Shown: one piece after another, positions 34,181 through 46,299 of the stretch
How the letters are laid out: each line of letters begins with the position of its first letter
Numbering within the stretch: position 1 is the stretch's first letter
Assembly: GCA_022575985.1 (NCBI GenBank)
Contig: JAKSXM010000246.1
Location: forward strand, 11,364,001 to 11,428,000
DNA: 64,000 bases
Source: Anagrus nilaparvatae
Taxonomy: Eukaryota; Arthropoda; Insecta; Hymenoptera; Mymaridae
Direction: 5' to 3'
Made by a program: the position numbers and the translations under genes
Notes under the pieces: generated by a model
Database searches by the model: none
The model's input: only the letters and a program-made list of their open reading frames with translations
What the model was told of the DNA's origin: nothing

Positions 34181-36573
34181 GTTAAGATATGACCTTCATA
34201 ACGCCGACGGGGCAATGGGAGTTCAACTTTGTCCCGTTTGGATTTTGCAACTCACCACCAGTTTTTTCGAAGTTTGTAGCTTTTGTATTTAGACCTTTTA
34301 TTCAGGCGAAAAAAATGCGAATTTACATCGATGATGGCATTATCATAGCCAAAAACGAGGAAGAAGCTTTTACCATTTTGCAGGAAGTCTTGGAGCATGC
34401 TGCAAAATACGGTATAAAAATTAAATGGTCTAAATGCACTTTTTTCAGCCGCAAAGTAGAATTTCTAGGGTACGTCGTGTAGAAAGGGTCGATTAGACCC
34501 TCGCCAAGCAAAGTTGCTTGCGTTACAAATTACTTGGAGCCTACCACGGAGAAGAAGTTACATAGGTTTTTAGGGTTAACCTCGTACTTCAGGAAGTTTA
34601 TTGAAGGATATGCAGGGATTGCCAAGCCGCTCAGTGACATGCTAAGGAAAAATGTTCGATTTCATTGGGGTCCTGAGCAACAGGAGGCTTTTGTGGCTTT
34701 AAAGCGGGCTTTGGTAAGCAATGCAGTCCTTCAGCTGTACATAAGTGACATGCTAAGGAAAAATGTTCGATTTCATTGGGGTCCTGAGCAACAGGAGGCT
34801 TTTGTGGCTTTAAAGCGGGCTTTGGTAAGCAATACAGTCCTTCAGCTGTACAGAAGGGATCGCATCACGGAGCTGCATACAGATGCATCCAAGTATGGAT
34901 ATGGAGCCATATTATTACAGGCGAACCCAGAAGACGGTAAGCTACATCCTGTATACTATTATAGTAAAAAGACGATAGACGCGGAGACGCGGTATCATAG
35001 TTATGAGCTGGAGCTTTTGGCCATAGTGAGAGCTTTGGAGAAATTCAGAGTATACTTGCATGGCATAAATTTTACAGTCGTTACAGATTGCCACGCTGTT
35101 AAGAAAGCACGCGAAAATTTAAAACTTTGTCCTAGAGTCGTTAGGTGGATAATGAGCCTGGAAGGTTTCCGGTTCAAAATGGAGCATAGACAAGGGACAA
35201 GAATGAAGCACATAGATGCCTTAAGTCGTCAGGCTAGTATATTGATAATTCACGATGGATTAGTGGAAAGAATTGGCAGGGCGCAGAGGGCAGATCATCG
35301 TCTTAGAGCAATTTTTAAGGCGCTCGATTCAGGAGGCTTCGAGGACTTCATTATTAGAGGAGAAATTCTTTGCAAGGTTAACGAAGGGCTTCCCGTGTTA
35401 GTGATGCCAACCGGGATGCAGGAGGAAATTATTCGAAGTGTGCACGATACGGGGCACTTTGGCGCAAAGAAGACTCTAGAAATTTTAAAGACTCGATATT
35501 GGTTTGAGAGTATGGCAAAGCGAGTCGATAAATTTATTAAAAATTGCGTATGTTGCATTTTAGGTAGTCGTAAGGCCGGCAAGCAAGAAGGCTTTCTAAA
35601 CCCGATACCAAAGGGGGAGGTTCCATTGGATACTATCCATTTGGATCACATCGGGCCATTGGTGGCTACCAAAAAAGGGTATCAACACTTACTAGTGCTT
35701 GTGGATGCTTTTGCTAAATTTACGTGGATCTACCCAACTAAATCTACAACCACGGCGAAGGTGATCAAAAGGCAGAAAGAACACCAGAAGGTTTCCGGTA
35801 ATCCTAGGCGGTTTATCTCAGACCGAGGAACGGCGTTCACTTCAGACGAATTCAGCCAGTACTGTGAAGAAAGAGGTATACAGCACTATAGAATTACCAC
35901 TGGGGTTCCACGGGGCAACGGCCAGGTAGAGAGGGTCAACGGCATCGTTGAAGGTGTCTTTAAAAAGCTCGATGCAGAACAGGAGGGCAAATGGCATAAA
36001 AAATTCAGCAGGGTCCAACAGGCGCTAAATGGGTCCTATCAGAGGTCTATTGCCAAAACGCCATTTGAAGTCATGTGCGGAGTCAAAATAAGGTTATCAG
36101 ATGACGTAGATCTTATGAATTTAATTGAAAATGAGTTTCAGGAAAGGTATATGGATGATCGGCAACAGGTGCGAGAGGATGTCCGACGACAAATAGAAAA
36201 GGTCCAAGAAGAAAATTGTAAGACGTTTAACAAGAAACGAAAACCCTCAAGAAAGTATAAGGTTGGAGACCTCGTTGCCATTACCAGAACTCAAGAGGGG
36301 CCAGGGCTTAAGCTTGCCACACATAGCCTGGGGCCCTACAAGGTGACTAAGGTTAAGGAGCATTACCGGTATGATGTGGTCAAGGTTGGTGACCGTGAAG
36401 GGTCTATAAATATTAATGCAGCAGCGCATAATATGAAACCCTGGTGGGGTCATGCAGACGATCTTGATAGCTGCGATGACTGGGATTTGGATGACCATGA
36501 ACGGGAGGATGTCCACCTGGGGCAGGCGGACAGTCAGGACGGCCGAGCTGTAGGATTGCATCAATCCACCTGA
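34181..36573 (+). pseudogene. Ty3/Gypsy pol remnant: partial reverse transcriptase, RNase H, integrase
   Basis: Order: reverse transcriptase from 34189 ('FVPFGFCNSPPVFSKF', catalytic 'YIDDGIII'); an in-frame TAG at 34480-34482 after 'FLGYVV'; then, in the same frame, the thumb ('LHRFLGLTSYFRKF'), RNase H ('LHTDASKYGYGAILLQ', 'YELELLAIVRALEKF', 'VTDCHAV'), and integrase with the H-H-C-C finger ('HDTGHFG' ... 'CVCC'). The DDE residues are in 'DTIHLDHIGP', 'FISDRGTAF' and 'NGQVERVNGIVEG', and a GPY-type C-terminal motif is at 'GPYKVTKV'. Codons for 37 residues (34633-34743) are repeated exactly in tandem at 34744-34854. The stop codon lies inside the 3' LTR. Most of the reading frame after the TAG is intact. 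Confidence 0.95.
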
Positions 36574-37106
36574 AATCTACCTTTATTATGATTAATTTTC
36601 TATGATTTCAATTACGTATTTTTTATATTTTTTAAATATTGTATTAGTAGATTCTGTAATTTTTCTTAAATTCTTTTATCCATGTTCAATTAGGATCTTT
36701 CTAGAAAATATGTTCGTTAGTCAAGATGTTTCCGGTGTCATCTGTTTTTTTTTAAGTAGCATGTATCGTATGATTTTTATTAACGTATAGAAGTTTCTAG
36801 GACTAAATTTTGTCGTTAAAAAATACTTGTTTCTTAGCTAGAAAATTCCAGAATAGAACATTCTAGAAAAAGAGATAAAATGTATAAAAGCTGCAAGATT
36901 TTCGTCGTGGGCGGCAGTCGTTTGTAGCACTTATCGTAGTACGTTGCACATGTAGTTTTATTATATATAAAGTAGCTTAAATGTATTTAGTGAGATATGT
37001 GTATTTTTCTGATTGCTTGTATCAATAAATATGTTGTGCAGTTTTACTTTTAAATCTAAATAAAAGTGTTGCAAAATTATTTGAAAATTCTAAGCCCAAT
37101 CCTACA
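36549..37106 (+). repeat. 3' LTR of the Ty3/Gypsy element
   Basis: 558 bp, the partner of 32806-33362. The last codons of the pol frame overlap its start. It is followed directly by ATTC, the right copy of the target-site duplication. Confidence 0.95.
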
Positions 37107-37532
37107 ATTCAAAATAAATTTTTACAATGAAATTTACAATTTTTTAACAAAATATTCATTAATTAGCTTAAAACATACCATCAATATATTCTTAAAAGCT
37201 ACCTAGAAATATTTGAGAAACAGATTTTATGTTTCTCTAATGGGTACATTTTAAATACTAAAGTTAAAATTACAAGTATGTCAAAAAGTATGAAAAGTCA
37301 GATCAACGAATTTTGATATTATAAACAAAATACAAAAGATTTGAACTTTTTCTAGTATTATAGAACTTATTGCTAAATTATATGATTCATCTTCTATGCT
37401 TATATATTAAAAACATTAACACGTGTTGTTTTTTTGAACCGGATATTAAAAAAAAAATTTAGTAAAAATATTATACCTTTTAAATTTTTTTATTCAAAAA
37501 AAAAATTTTTAACATAGAGACTTTTAAGTATA

Positions 37533-38756
37533 TATGGGCACGTCCAGGGAAGAACGACCAGCCGAAAAATAAAAAATGAAAAAAAAAAATTTTTTTGTGT
37601 CACTTTTTACCTGAGATTTGTGAAACCGCTCCTATTTTAGACTTCCTGATGCATTATTTTGATATACGGCTGCTCCAAAGTTGGATTTTTTCATTTTTTT
37701 GATTTCAGCTGTTTGTAAGTTAATAATAATTAACAACAATATTTATCTTATACTAATTTTATAAGTATAACTTTACAAAATCATATGTGAAATTAGCAGA
37801 AGAATTATTTTTTTTAGGTACTAATTTATGTCCAGAAGAAGAAGGTGCACCAGGAAAATAATGATCAGATAAGTATAAAATTCTTTTTATAACTTTTTTT
37901 CAAAAAATAAGAATTAATCTTTGTGTTTAATTTTTTTTCCAGGTTCCAGATATGGGCAGTATGGAGTTTTAGATTTTTAATTTACTTGAAAATATATTTG
38001 GTAAGTTAATTTAAGTATTTTTCAGTCTAATTTAATATCTTATAATTATTTTAGTTGTAATTTATCATTTTTTTTAGAGATTTTTTTAATTTTTGGATGT
38101 TGACGGGAGGTTGGTTCTGGGTGATTTAGCTCCAGGAAAAGTATCCAGACCTACTTTTATGTTTTAATGTGTTCATGTGGTCCAGAAGATGAATATTTTC
38201 AAGTTGAAATATGTTGGTAAGGTCTAATTTAATTTTTTTTAAATTTTACTTCTAAATTTTTACATTTTTGATGATTTTTAGGTAAATTGAAGAACCAAAA
38301 TTTAAGATTGTGGACCGATCATTGCCTATCACATCTCAGGACTTTCAGGATGTCATAGACCCTTTGAAGTGAATTTTAAGAAAAAAAAAGTTGAAAAAAA
38401 TCATGGCGAAACAAATTTTCTGGATGTTTGAAAGCTACCGTCGAGGAGGAAAAAAAGTGAAAAGAGTCAAAATGGAAATTTTTTTTTTTTTTTGGTAGTC
38501 CAGGTAAAAATAAAACTTTTTCCCAATCATATGTATATATAAAAAGTTAAATGGTTCAGTGTTATTTTAGCTTGAACTGGGCAGCTGAAATCAAAAAAAT
38601 GAAAAAATCCAACTTTGGAGCAGCCGTTATTAAATTAATGCATCAGGAAGTCTAAAATAGGAGCGGTTTCACAAATCTCAGGTAAAAAGTGACACAAAAA
38701 ATTTTTTTTTATTTTTTATTTTTCGGCTGGTCGTTCTTCCCTGGACGTGTCCATAT
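37533..38756. mobile_element. 1.2-kb element with ~190-bp terminal inverted repeats and exon-like internal segments
   Basis: The left end 'atgggcacgtccagggaag' and the following ~190 bp ('gtgaaaccgctcctatttta', 'gctgctccaaagttggat') are matched in reverse complement by about 38565-38756. TTAAGTATAT lies on both sides, as a target-site duplication of 7-10 bp. The middle (about 37815-38380) holds four short segments, each preceded by 'tttttag' or 'ttccag' and most followed by gtaag-like donors. Parts translate to protein-like peptide ('LCPEEEGAPGK', 'VDGRLVLGDLAPGK', 'CSCGPEDEYFQVEI', 'VDRSLPITSQDFQDVIDPLK' then a stop). The frames are interrupted, so this is either a decayed element gene or a captured host gene fragment. 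I do not recognise the protein. Confidence 0.75.
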
Positions 38757-39099
38757 ATTAAGTATATGTATTATACATTTTATAATTCATTTAAAAATGT
38801 TTTTTTATACGAAATTTATTATTATGATTTTTATAAGAACGTTAGAAACAGAAATTTTTATAGAGCCAATTCTTTTAATTTTTTATATATATGAAATTAA
38901 AGATTCATTTAAAATGTTTAGACATACATTTAGCTAATTTTTTATGATTTTGAGATAGAAATTTTGTGTCTAACTTTATATTTGAGGGCATTTTTTAAAT
39001 CTGTATATAGAATTTTTCCGACATATGTCTTATTATTAACTACTCTCAAAATCTAAAATTGATATTTTATTAACCTATTAACGCCTAAGCAGACATCCT

Positions 39100-40322
39100 T
39101 GGACACTTGCATTTTTCGGTAATAAAAACTGCATATTTTAGGCTAAAACCCCCACCCATATAGTAATTTGGGTCGCTCTTTTCATTTCCGGGGCCCGTTT
39201 TTTGATACAACCCATGCGAAACGAGATATCAACCCCTAAAGTGGGGTGAATTTTCAAATAATTCTTAAAGAAACTTACGTTCTTCCCAAATGCAAAAAAG
39301 ACTTTATTTAGCATAAAAAATTATTAAAAGAACTCCCAAAAAATAGTTGAAAAGTCAAATAAGCATGTATTAGCCATTGCAACCCTCCCTGGGGTGTCTT
39401 TAGTAAGCAAAGCGGTGAGTTTTTTAAATTAATGAATATTTTGGGGCTACAAAACTCGCCTAATAGGTATTTTGGGTCGATCATTTCATTTCTGGAGCCC
39501 ATTTTTAGTTACAACCCCTACGAAATGAGATAACAACCCCTAAAATGGGGTAAATTTTTAAACGATTTTTGTTACGCGTGAGATGTCCCCAAATACAAAA
39601 AAAATTTTATTTGACATTAAAAATTATTACTAGGACTCCCAAAAAAGAGGAAGTTCGTAAAATTGAAGTATATAGATAAAATTTACCCCATTTTAGGGGT
39701 TGGTATATAATTTCCTAGGGGTTGTAGCTAAAAATGAGCTCCAGAAATTAAAAGAGATACCCAAAATACCTATTAGATGAGTTTTTTAGCCCAACTCACC
39801 CCTTTGTTTACTAAAGACACCCCCAGGGAGGGTAGCAATGGCTAATGCGTCCGTATTTGACTTTTAACCTTTTTTTGGGATTCCTAGTAAATATTTTTTA
39901 TGCTAAATAAAAACTTTTTTGAATTTGAAAGCAACTAAAATTTCCTTAAGAATTACTTGAAAGTTTACCCCGTTTTAGGGGTCGATATCTCGTTTCGCAA
40001 GGGTTGTATCAAAAAACGGGCCCCGGAAATGAAAAGAGCGACCCAAATTACGTATTAGGTGAGTTTTTTAGCCCAAAATATTCAGCCTTTCATTTATTTA
40101 TAAGACTCATCCCTTTGCTTACTAAAGACACCCCCAGGGAGGGTTGCAATGGCTAATACGTGCTTATTTGACTTTTCAACTATTTCTTGGGAGTTCTAGT
40201 AATAATTTTATATGCTAAATAGAGTCTTTTTTGCATTTGAGAAGAACCTAAGTTTCTTTAAAAATTATTTGAAAATTTACCCCACTTTAGGGGTTGATAT
40301 CTCGTTTCGCAAGGGTTGTATA
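39100..40322. repeat. Foldback repeat of about 1.2 kb made of inverted multi-unit arms
   Basis: On the left, units contain 'cgaaacgagatatcaacccc', 'taaagtggggt' and 'ccctccctggggtgtcttta'. From about 39665 onwards the same words occur in reverse complement ('taggggtcgatatctcgttt', 'taaagacacccccagggagg'). The right side has one extra partial unit that stops abruptly at 'gggttgta' (40322), where Penelope-like sequence begins. The open frame 39308-39502 is a repeat shadow. Confidence 0.8.
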
Positions 40323-40702
40323 ATCAATAGTATGTGTTTACAATGATTCGCGACTACAGTGTCTCTATTAAATTTAACATCATCATTGTGCTCTTTAACC
40401 CTATGAAATAACGGTCTTTTTGTTTGCCCCACTTACGTTGCAGGACCATTAATGCACTTTAATTTGTATATTAAATTAACATTATCCAAAAACCGCGTTT
40501 TATCTTTCCCTCTTTTGACTACACCTGACAAGTTATCTATTATATAGGGTATTGCTATAACATTATGCCTTCTTAGTATTCTACTAATATAACTATAAAA
40601 TTGGGCTTTAAAAGGTATTTTTACTTTAGGTAGTTGGCAGAAAATTTGAGTTCTTGGATAATAACCAGAAGTATCAGCATCATTATTAGAATTATTTTTC
40701 AT
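40322..40702 (-). pseudogene. Penelope-like GIY-YIG endonuclease, stop at the second motif
   Basis: From 40702 down, 'VKIPFKAQFYSYISRILRRH' and 'RFLDNVNLIYKLKC' lead into the GIY-YIG start. The family then expects a tyrosine before 'VGQTKR'. Here that codon is TAA, and the same frame continues 'VGQTKRPLFHRVKEHNDDVK' to 'VVANHCKH', where the sequence breaks off. A single base change therefore ended the protein at a key nuclease residue. Confidence 0.85.
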
Positions 40703-40717
40703 ATTTCTTATTTTTTC

Positions 40718-41650
40718 TTATCTCTTATATGTAAATTTTTTTATGAGTTTTAAAGGATAATCATTCAGTAACAGTAAATTTTTACTAAATTCTAAATTTT
40801 TATTATGGAATTTTTTATCTGCCAAGGTAATCGATTTGTCTTTAAGATTATAAAATATGCCTATTTTTTGATGCATCGGGTGATTTAAATTAAAATTCAA
40901 AAGTCTACCTGAAAATGTAGTTTTTTGGTACCAATCAGTAATAATATTTGAGTTTTGCTTTATAAATAATAAATCTAAAAAGCTAATAGAATTATTATTT
41001 TCTAATTCATATGTAAATTGGATTTGGCTGTCAATACTATTAAATGTATTAATGACCGTTTCTACTTTATTTTTCGGAATGCAAGCTATGATGTCATCTA
41101 CATATCTATAGTAAAATACCAGTTCAAAGTCAAGTTTGCTTAAGGCTTCCGTTTCCAAATCTTCCATTACTATGTTAGCAAAAAGGGGGGAAATTGGAGA
41201 CCCCATAGGTACACCAAAAATATTGTTCATGTATTTTATCATCAAAGGAAAGTACATATTATTAAAAATAAATTCTTTGATTTCTTTAACTTCTTGAAAG
41301 GAAACTTTTGACTTTAAGTTTATATTATTGAATCTTTTATCTAAAGCTTCTAGACCTAATTTTTTTGAAACATTATAAAACAATGCAGTTACATCTAGTA
41401 AAATTAAAACGTGAATATCAGGAATATTAACTGAATTTAATTTCTTTTTTAATTCAAAACTATTTTTAATATTTGATTTTGGAAAGGGGCAGCTATTCTT
41501 CAGAGTATTGTATAAGTAATCTGATAAAAATGACCCTGGTGTATTAACATCAGATACTACTGGTCTACCAGGTTCACCTGATTTATGGGTTTTTATTAAA
41601 GCATCAAATTTCGCCAGAACAGTTTCAGTTCTATACTGAATATATGAGAT
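40718..41650 (-). pseudogene. Penelope-like reverse transcriptase
   Basis: The true open part starts well before the first Met: 'FDALIKTHKSGEPGRPVVSD', 'TPGSFLSDYLYNTL' and 'IHVLILLDVTALFYNV' (motif A, D in 'LLDVTAL') run in frame into 'FGVPMGSPISPLFANIVMED' (motif B) and the catalytic 'FYYRYVDDIIACIP' (motif C, YVDD). These are followed by 'YELENNNSISFLDLLF' and 'TDWYQKTTFSGRLLNF', typical of the Penelope family. It ends at a stop after 'KKFTYKR'. The catalytic aspartates are kept, so this domain decayed late. Confidence 0.9.
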
Positions 41651-41999
41651 ACTGTATATAATGGTAAGTTTCTGTCTGGAAAGCTTCTGAAAATTTTTGT
41701 TTTACGACATCCATTAACTTATAGCAATTTTCATTTGAAGATTGTTATAAGTATATATCTCATAGCACTTTTCTAAATATTTAACCCATACTATACAAAC
41801 CGTTGTGTTACTTTTATTCGCCAATGTAAACATTATATCTTTATTTTTGCACAAAAATTTTTTAACATTTTTTATATTTTCTTCGCTTTTAAAATCTATT
41901 ATAGACTTGTGTTTCTTTTTTCTCATAATTCTTCATACGGTTTAATTCTACAATTTTAACCCTTTCGTAAATGTCTCTTCAGTAGAATAGCATTTATCT

Positions 42000-43550
42000 T
42001 ATAACGAGTAGAACTAAAATCTTGACTTTAGCCTAAAAAAAGGAATGATTTTCATCTTTACAATTGGACACTTTTCTAAGATAACAGTACCCACCTAAAA
42101 TTTTGCCTCAAAATTAAAAATTGAAATATTTAAAAGACTTTTGTCTATTCAATAGATAAATTTTTCACTTCCATAATTTTTGAAAAATATTTTAAGTGCG
42201 CATATTTAAATCCATAAATGAATAAACTCCCATTTAAATAAAAAAATTATTAAAATTATGATTCTCATTGTAACATAAATCCTTTTATTAAAACTATTTC
42301 TTTATTATATAAAAATCAATAAATTTATTGTTAAAATTAAAAAATTCAATATTCCAATAATTAATTTCAATTTATTAACTGAATAATTGAATAAATTAAT
42401 TAACTGAATAATTGAATAATATCATGTTATTATCTCTTTAAAAAAAAAAAGAATGTAATTTTTCAGTATTTTCAAAAGATTTTCTTTAACTTTATATATA
42501 CCCTAGAGGTTAAAACATCTTTTCTAACATCTTTTGTCCAGAGAGATTTTAAGAGGGTATAAGAGTAAGAAAGAAAGTAGATTTTAAAGCCTCGGGGGAT
42601 GTAATCACATCTTATGTTGACGCGCTTTTCCTTTTTTTTTTCTTTAAACTTTATATTATAATAATAATAATATAAGAACAAGTTCGAATGCTTTTTATTT
42701 AAGTTTCATTTTTCTTTTGCATATATTAATACTACAGACATTCTGCTACTTTAGTTTAAGTATATTTTTTTTATACAGTAAGTATAAAATTTAGGTGTGT
42801 ACTTGAAAAAAAAAATGTGTGTGGATAAAATAATGTCTAAGAGGTGCGTATGCACGTATCTACGTTTTGGACTTAAGTGGGTTCTTCTTGTGTTATATGT
42901 GATGGAAAATATGTAAAAGTGATAAGGCTTAGACTAAATATTATACATACACACGATTTTTTTTAAACATGAGACATGTTGAAATGGGAAAAGAGAAAAA
43001 TTTGTTTTCTTCTGAATGATCCTTAAAAACTTTTTTATACTAAATTTAAAATTTGATCATTTCCAAATTAAAAATACGAAAACTAAAAATGAGTTTATTT
43101 TGGGAAATCTTTTTGGAAATTCTCTAGGACTCGTATTCTTAAGTTTTTAAAGCCAAAAAATGCCTGAACTATAAACTCGTAGAAATAATAAAATTCTGTC
43201 TCAAATTGCACTAAAAATAATAATTTGTACTTTGTGTTAACTATTGTTATTATTTATAATGCATTTTAAGACAGAGTTTGATGGTCGCATTTATAGACTA
43301 GGTTTAAGGATCTATAGAGTATAATAATCTAGTAGACTAAATTAGCAAATTCTATAGTTAAGACTTTAGCCTTTTTAAGTTCGATTTTCCTTAAGCATTG
43401 AAAGAATTGGTGATAAAAAATTTTGGGTTACGGAGAATTGAAAGATGACACACATACAAAAAAAAAAAAAAACTTAGTAGAAGCATTTTACTTAACTTGC
43501 GAGATTGCATCATCAAATTAAATTAAATATTACAAAATTGTTTGTAATAT
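42000..43550. other. A+T-rich spacer, no gene seen
   Basis: No coding or RNA gene is supported. The open frame at 42472-42681 (-) is low-complexity. Confidence 0.4.
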
Positions 43551-43559
43551 TTTATGTAT

Positions 43560-43740
43560 TTATGTATACTCCCTAGAGAACTCAGGCCCAAATTCAAAGA
43601 GCTTGAGGTTCCTACTTATCATTGCGAACCCTACTCATCTTCATTCTTAGTCAGTACCGGGCTATATTAGACTATCTTCATCTCTTAACACCTTTAAGAA
43701 TAACCTTTCCAAACATATCAATAGTTCTCCCCATCAGTCT
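43560..43740 (+). pseudogene. Probable LINE C-terminal tail fragment
   Basis: The plus strand reads, with one frame change, 'RFLLIIANPTHLHS', a stop, then 'VPGYIRLSSSLNTFKNNLSK' and a stop soon after. This resembles the common end of many LINE ORF2 proteins ('LWNSLP..IR...SL..FK..L..HL'). It is followed by unstructured C-rich A+T-poor sequence to about 43880. Only the tail is present. Confidence 0.45.
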
Positions 43741-44884
43741 CTTAACATAGTCTCCCATCTCTAAACTTGTAATCAATACCAATACCTAACTCAAATTAAT
43801 CTAACAACAAATCTCCACTTCCAAATCCTCAATCTACATACCCTATTCCATTCTCCATACATAAATTCACTTACGCATCATCCAATTAATGAACTAACAT
43901 TTGTAAAACTAGCTTATTTTAAAATTTAACTAATTACATAATTTTATATTGTTTTGCTTTTAATTTTATTTTACGTTCTGTAACTGTTATTTTAAAAACA
44001 ATTTCGTCGGGTTCCTAGAACATAATAAAGACCATTTCAAGAATGAAACCTGAAGTGCCAGAACTTTAAGCTTATCAAGCGTACGAACTCGCTATGTCAT
44101 TTTATGGTATCATAAGTACGAGATAAGCTTTTTATATTGTCATTCTCAAAAATAAGAAACACACTCATATATAAAATAGAAAACTTAAAGTGGTCTTCAG
44201 ATATATCAAAATCTATTATATACATATTGAATTTTATTTTTTTAAAAAAAGAAAAAAAGCTTGTTATATTCTTGGCTGAACAATAATTTAATGAAATAGT
44301 GTGAAAAAATTTCTATTGAAAATTGTCACTTTTTTTTTAACACTATTGTATACAATAAAATTTTTTTTTAAGTAAATACAATATAAAGTGATCTTATATT
44401 GAACAATTGAAAAATTGCAGTTTAAAAATCTTTTTATTGTATTTAACTTATTTCTTTATTCTTTAAAAAATATCATAACTTTTTTTTAACTAAAAAAATA
44501 AGTATAGAAAATAATAAAACAATTATTTATAATTAGAAAAATAAAAAAAGTGTACTTATTTAACAAAGTTTTATTTTTTTTATATAAGTATTAATGCACT
44601 TAAAGTTTGTTTTTTATTTATTTAATGTTAAATAAGAAAGTTTTATTATTACAAATTTTTTTTGTAAGTTAAATAATAGATAAAACATGTTTTATTTTTG
44701 TAGTTTCTTTTTTTTTTATTGAAAAATTATAAATAAAACAATTACTACATTATAATATTATAATTTTATAGAAATTTTTGTTTCTTGATATGAAATTGTA
44801 CCATTTTAAGGAGTAGGTTATTAAAATTTTTATGCAAATAAAATCTCTTTTTCTTATAGTTAAGGCGTCTGTGTAAAAAAAAGG

Positions 44885-45545
44885 TCAAACCTGAAATTTC
44901 TACAAAAATGGATTAATTTAGCTGAAATCTAGTGGAATCTTCTCAAGAAGACCTAAGGAAAAAGTCTTGTAAAAAAAATTTTCGATTTTTAAATGGGGCG
45001 AAAAACACGCTCAATTCCCCCTCCCCCCATTGACCCAAAACAGTTAAAAGTAACGTTTTTTGCAATTTTTAATCTAGTACGTATTTTGGGCTGCTAAATC
45101 AGAATCTGACGTCAAAAACCAAGATAGAGGGGTTTAACACCCTTATTTTCACCCACTAAAAAAATCAGTTTTTAAGAAATATTAAATTTTAAGGGTTCAA
45201 AGAGTGAAAATAAGGGTGATACACCCTTCTAACTTGGTTTTTGACGTCAGATTCTAATTTAGCAGCCCAAAATACGTACTAGATCCAATAAAAATTTTTT
45301 AAAAATCTATTTTTTAGAAATATTAAATTTTAGGGACGTTAGATTTAGCGGCCAAATACACCTATTAGGTTATTTTTAATTTTTTGGGTCCGAGGGGGGG
45401 GGATAGGGATAATTGTGAGTGTTTTTTGGGAATTTTTTTTACGAGACTTTTTCCTTAGGTATTCCTGAGAAGACTCCACTAGGTTCCAGCTAAATTCACT
45501 AATTTTCGTAGAATTTTTTTTTTTTTGGGGGGGGGGGGGCAAACC
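44885..45545. repeat. Foldback repeat of about 660 bp
   Basis: The left arm includes 'gtggaatcttctcaagaaga', 'cctaaggaaaaagtcttgta' and 'ctagtacgtattttgggct'. The right arm has the reverse complements ('agcccaaaatacgtactaga', 'gactttttccttagg', 'tctctcc'-like and a G-run). The inner part holds 'aatctgacgtcaaaaacc' and its complement around 'aacacccttattttcaccc'. The inner units belong to the same family as 6060-6840. Confidence 0.85.
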
Positions 45546-46299
45546 AGACTATTAATATTTTAGCAGATTTAGAAATCGAGAATGATCTTTAAATATTAGG
45601 GCTCCTGAAAGAATTTTACGCTTGAAAATATTTAAATGGCTTATTCATGGAAACCTCCATGGTGCATGTTCATAGAGAGTAGCTGAAAAGGGCTGCCAAC
45701 ACAGGAAGGATTTAGGGGGTTAAACATTCAGGGAATCAAATGGACTTACAAGTGTAATTACCTAACTAGCTATCATCACAAGGGTCATAGGACGAGTAGA
45801 TGAATATAGGGACCAATAACCGCTTAGGCGTAGGACTTTTTACATTCACAGATATTCCATCTTATTAGTAGCCTCCAGAAATAAGAGAATTTTTTGTAGA
45901 GGCAATTGTTTCCCTATTCTTAGTGGATAATATTTTTAAAAATTAATTCTATTTTCAAATAAGATTCATAAAATATTCCGTAGTAATGAATTAAAAAAAA
46001 AAAAATTCATTATTATAAAAATAAATTATTGATTTACTGAATATTAAATAAAAGAAAAATCGCGATTTTATGAAAAACCTAAAAATAAAATTTAATTCCG
46101 AGAGATAAATTTAATATTCTTTTCTTATTATTATTTAACCCAATTTACAGTCGTAATAAAATTATAGACTTTTATAATTAAATTTTGATTATAATTAAAT
46201 TATTTTTATTTTCTATTACTGAATTTTAATTTATTTGTAAAAAAATTAAAGATTTTTTAAAAATAAGTAATAACTGCCATTAAAAACAAGCAGAGCGTT

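Larger units (their letters stand above)
32806..37106 (+). mobile_element. Ty3/Gypsy LTR retrotransposon, internally deleted, with 4-bp target duplication
   Basis: Two LTRs of 557 and 558 bp enclose a pol region, and both sides show ATTC (32802-32805 and 37107-37110) as a target-site duplication. The LTRs start TGTAGGATTG and end CAATCCTACA. By eye they differ at about 18 substitutions and one indel (about 3%), so the insertion is not recent. A candidate primer binding site 'tgggggcccgtgccgg' starts three bases after the left LTR; its TGGGGG start would pair with a tRNA ending CCCCCA. Inside, a gag N-terminus is fused to the middle of reverse transcriptase, so most of gag, all protease and the first reverse-transcriptase blocks are gone. 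A nonsense codon and a 111-bp duplication add to the damage. It cannot move by itself. Confidence 0.95.
40322..41930 (-). mobile_element. Penelope-like element (reverse transcriptase plus GIY-YIG), decayed
   Basis: Read on the minus strand, this is a Penelope-like retroelement, a class that joins a telomerase-related reverse transcriptase to a GIY-YIG nuclease. The N-terminal part (41926-41714) shows 'FLCKNKDIMFTLANKSNTTV', the usual block before the reverse transcriptase. The reverse transcriptase follows to 40718, and the nuclease start lies at about 40530-40322. Frame breaks occur near 41650-41713 and at 40703-40717. The 3' side is cut off inside the nuclease domain at the junction with the foldback repeat (40322), so the end of the element is missing. 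Confidence 0.9.
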
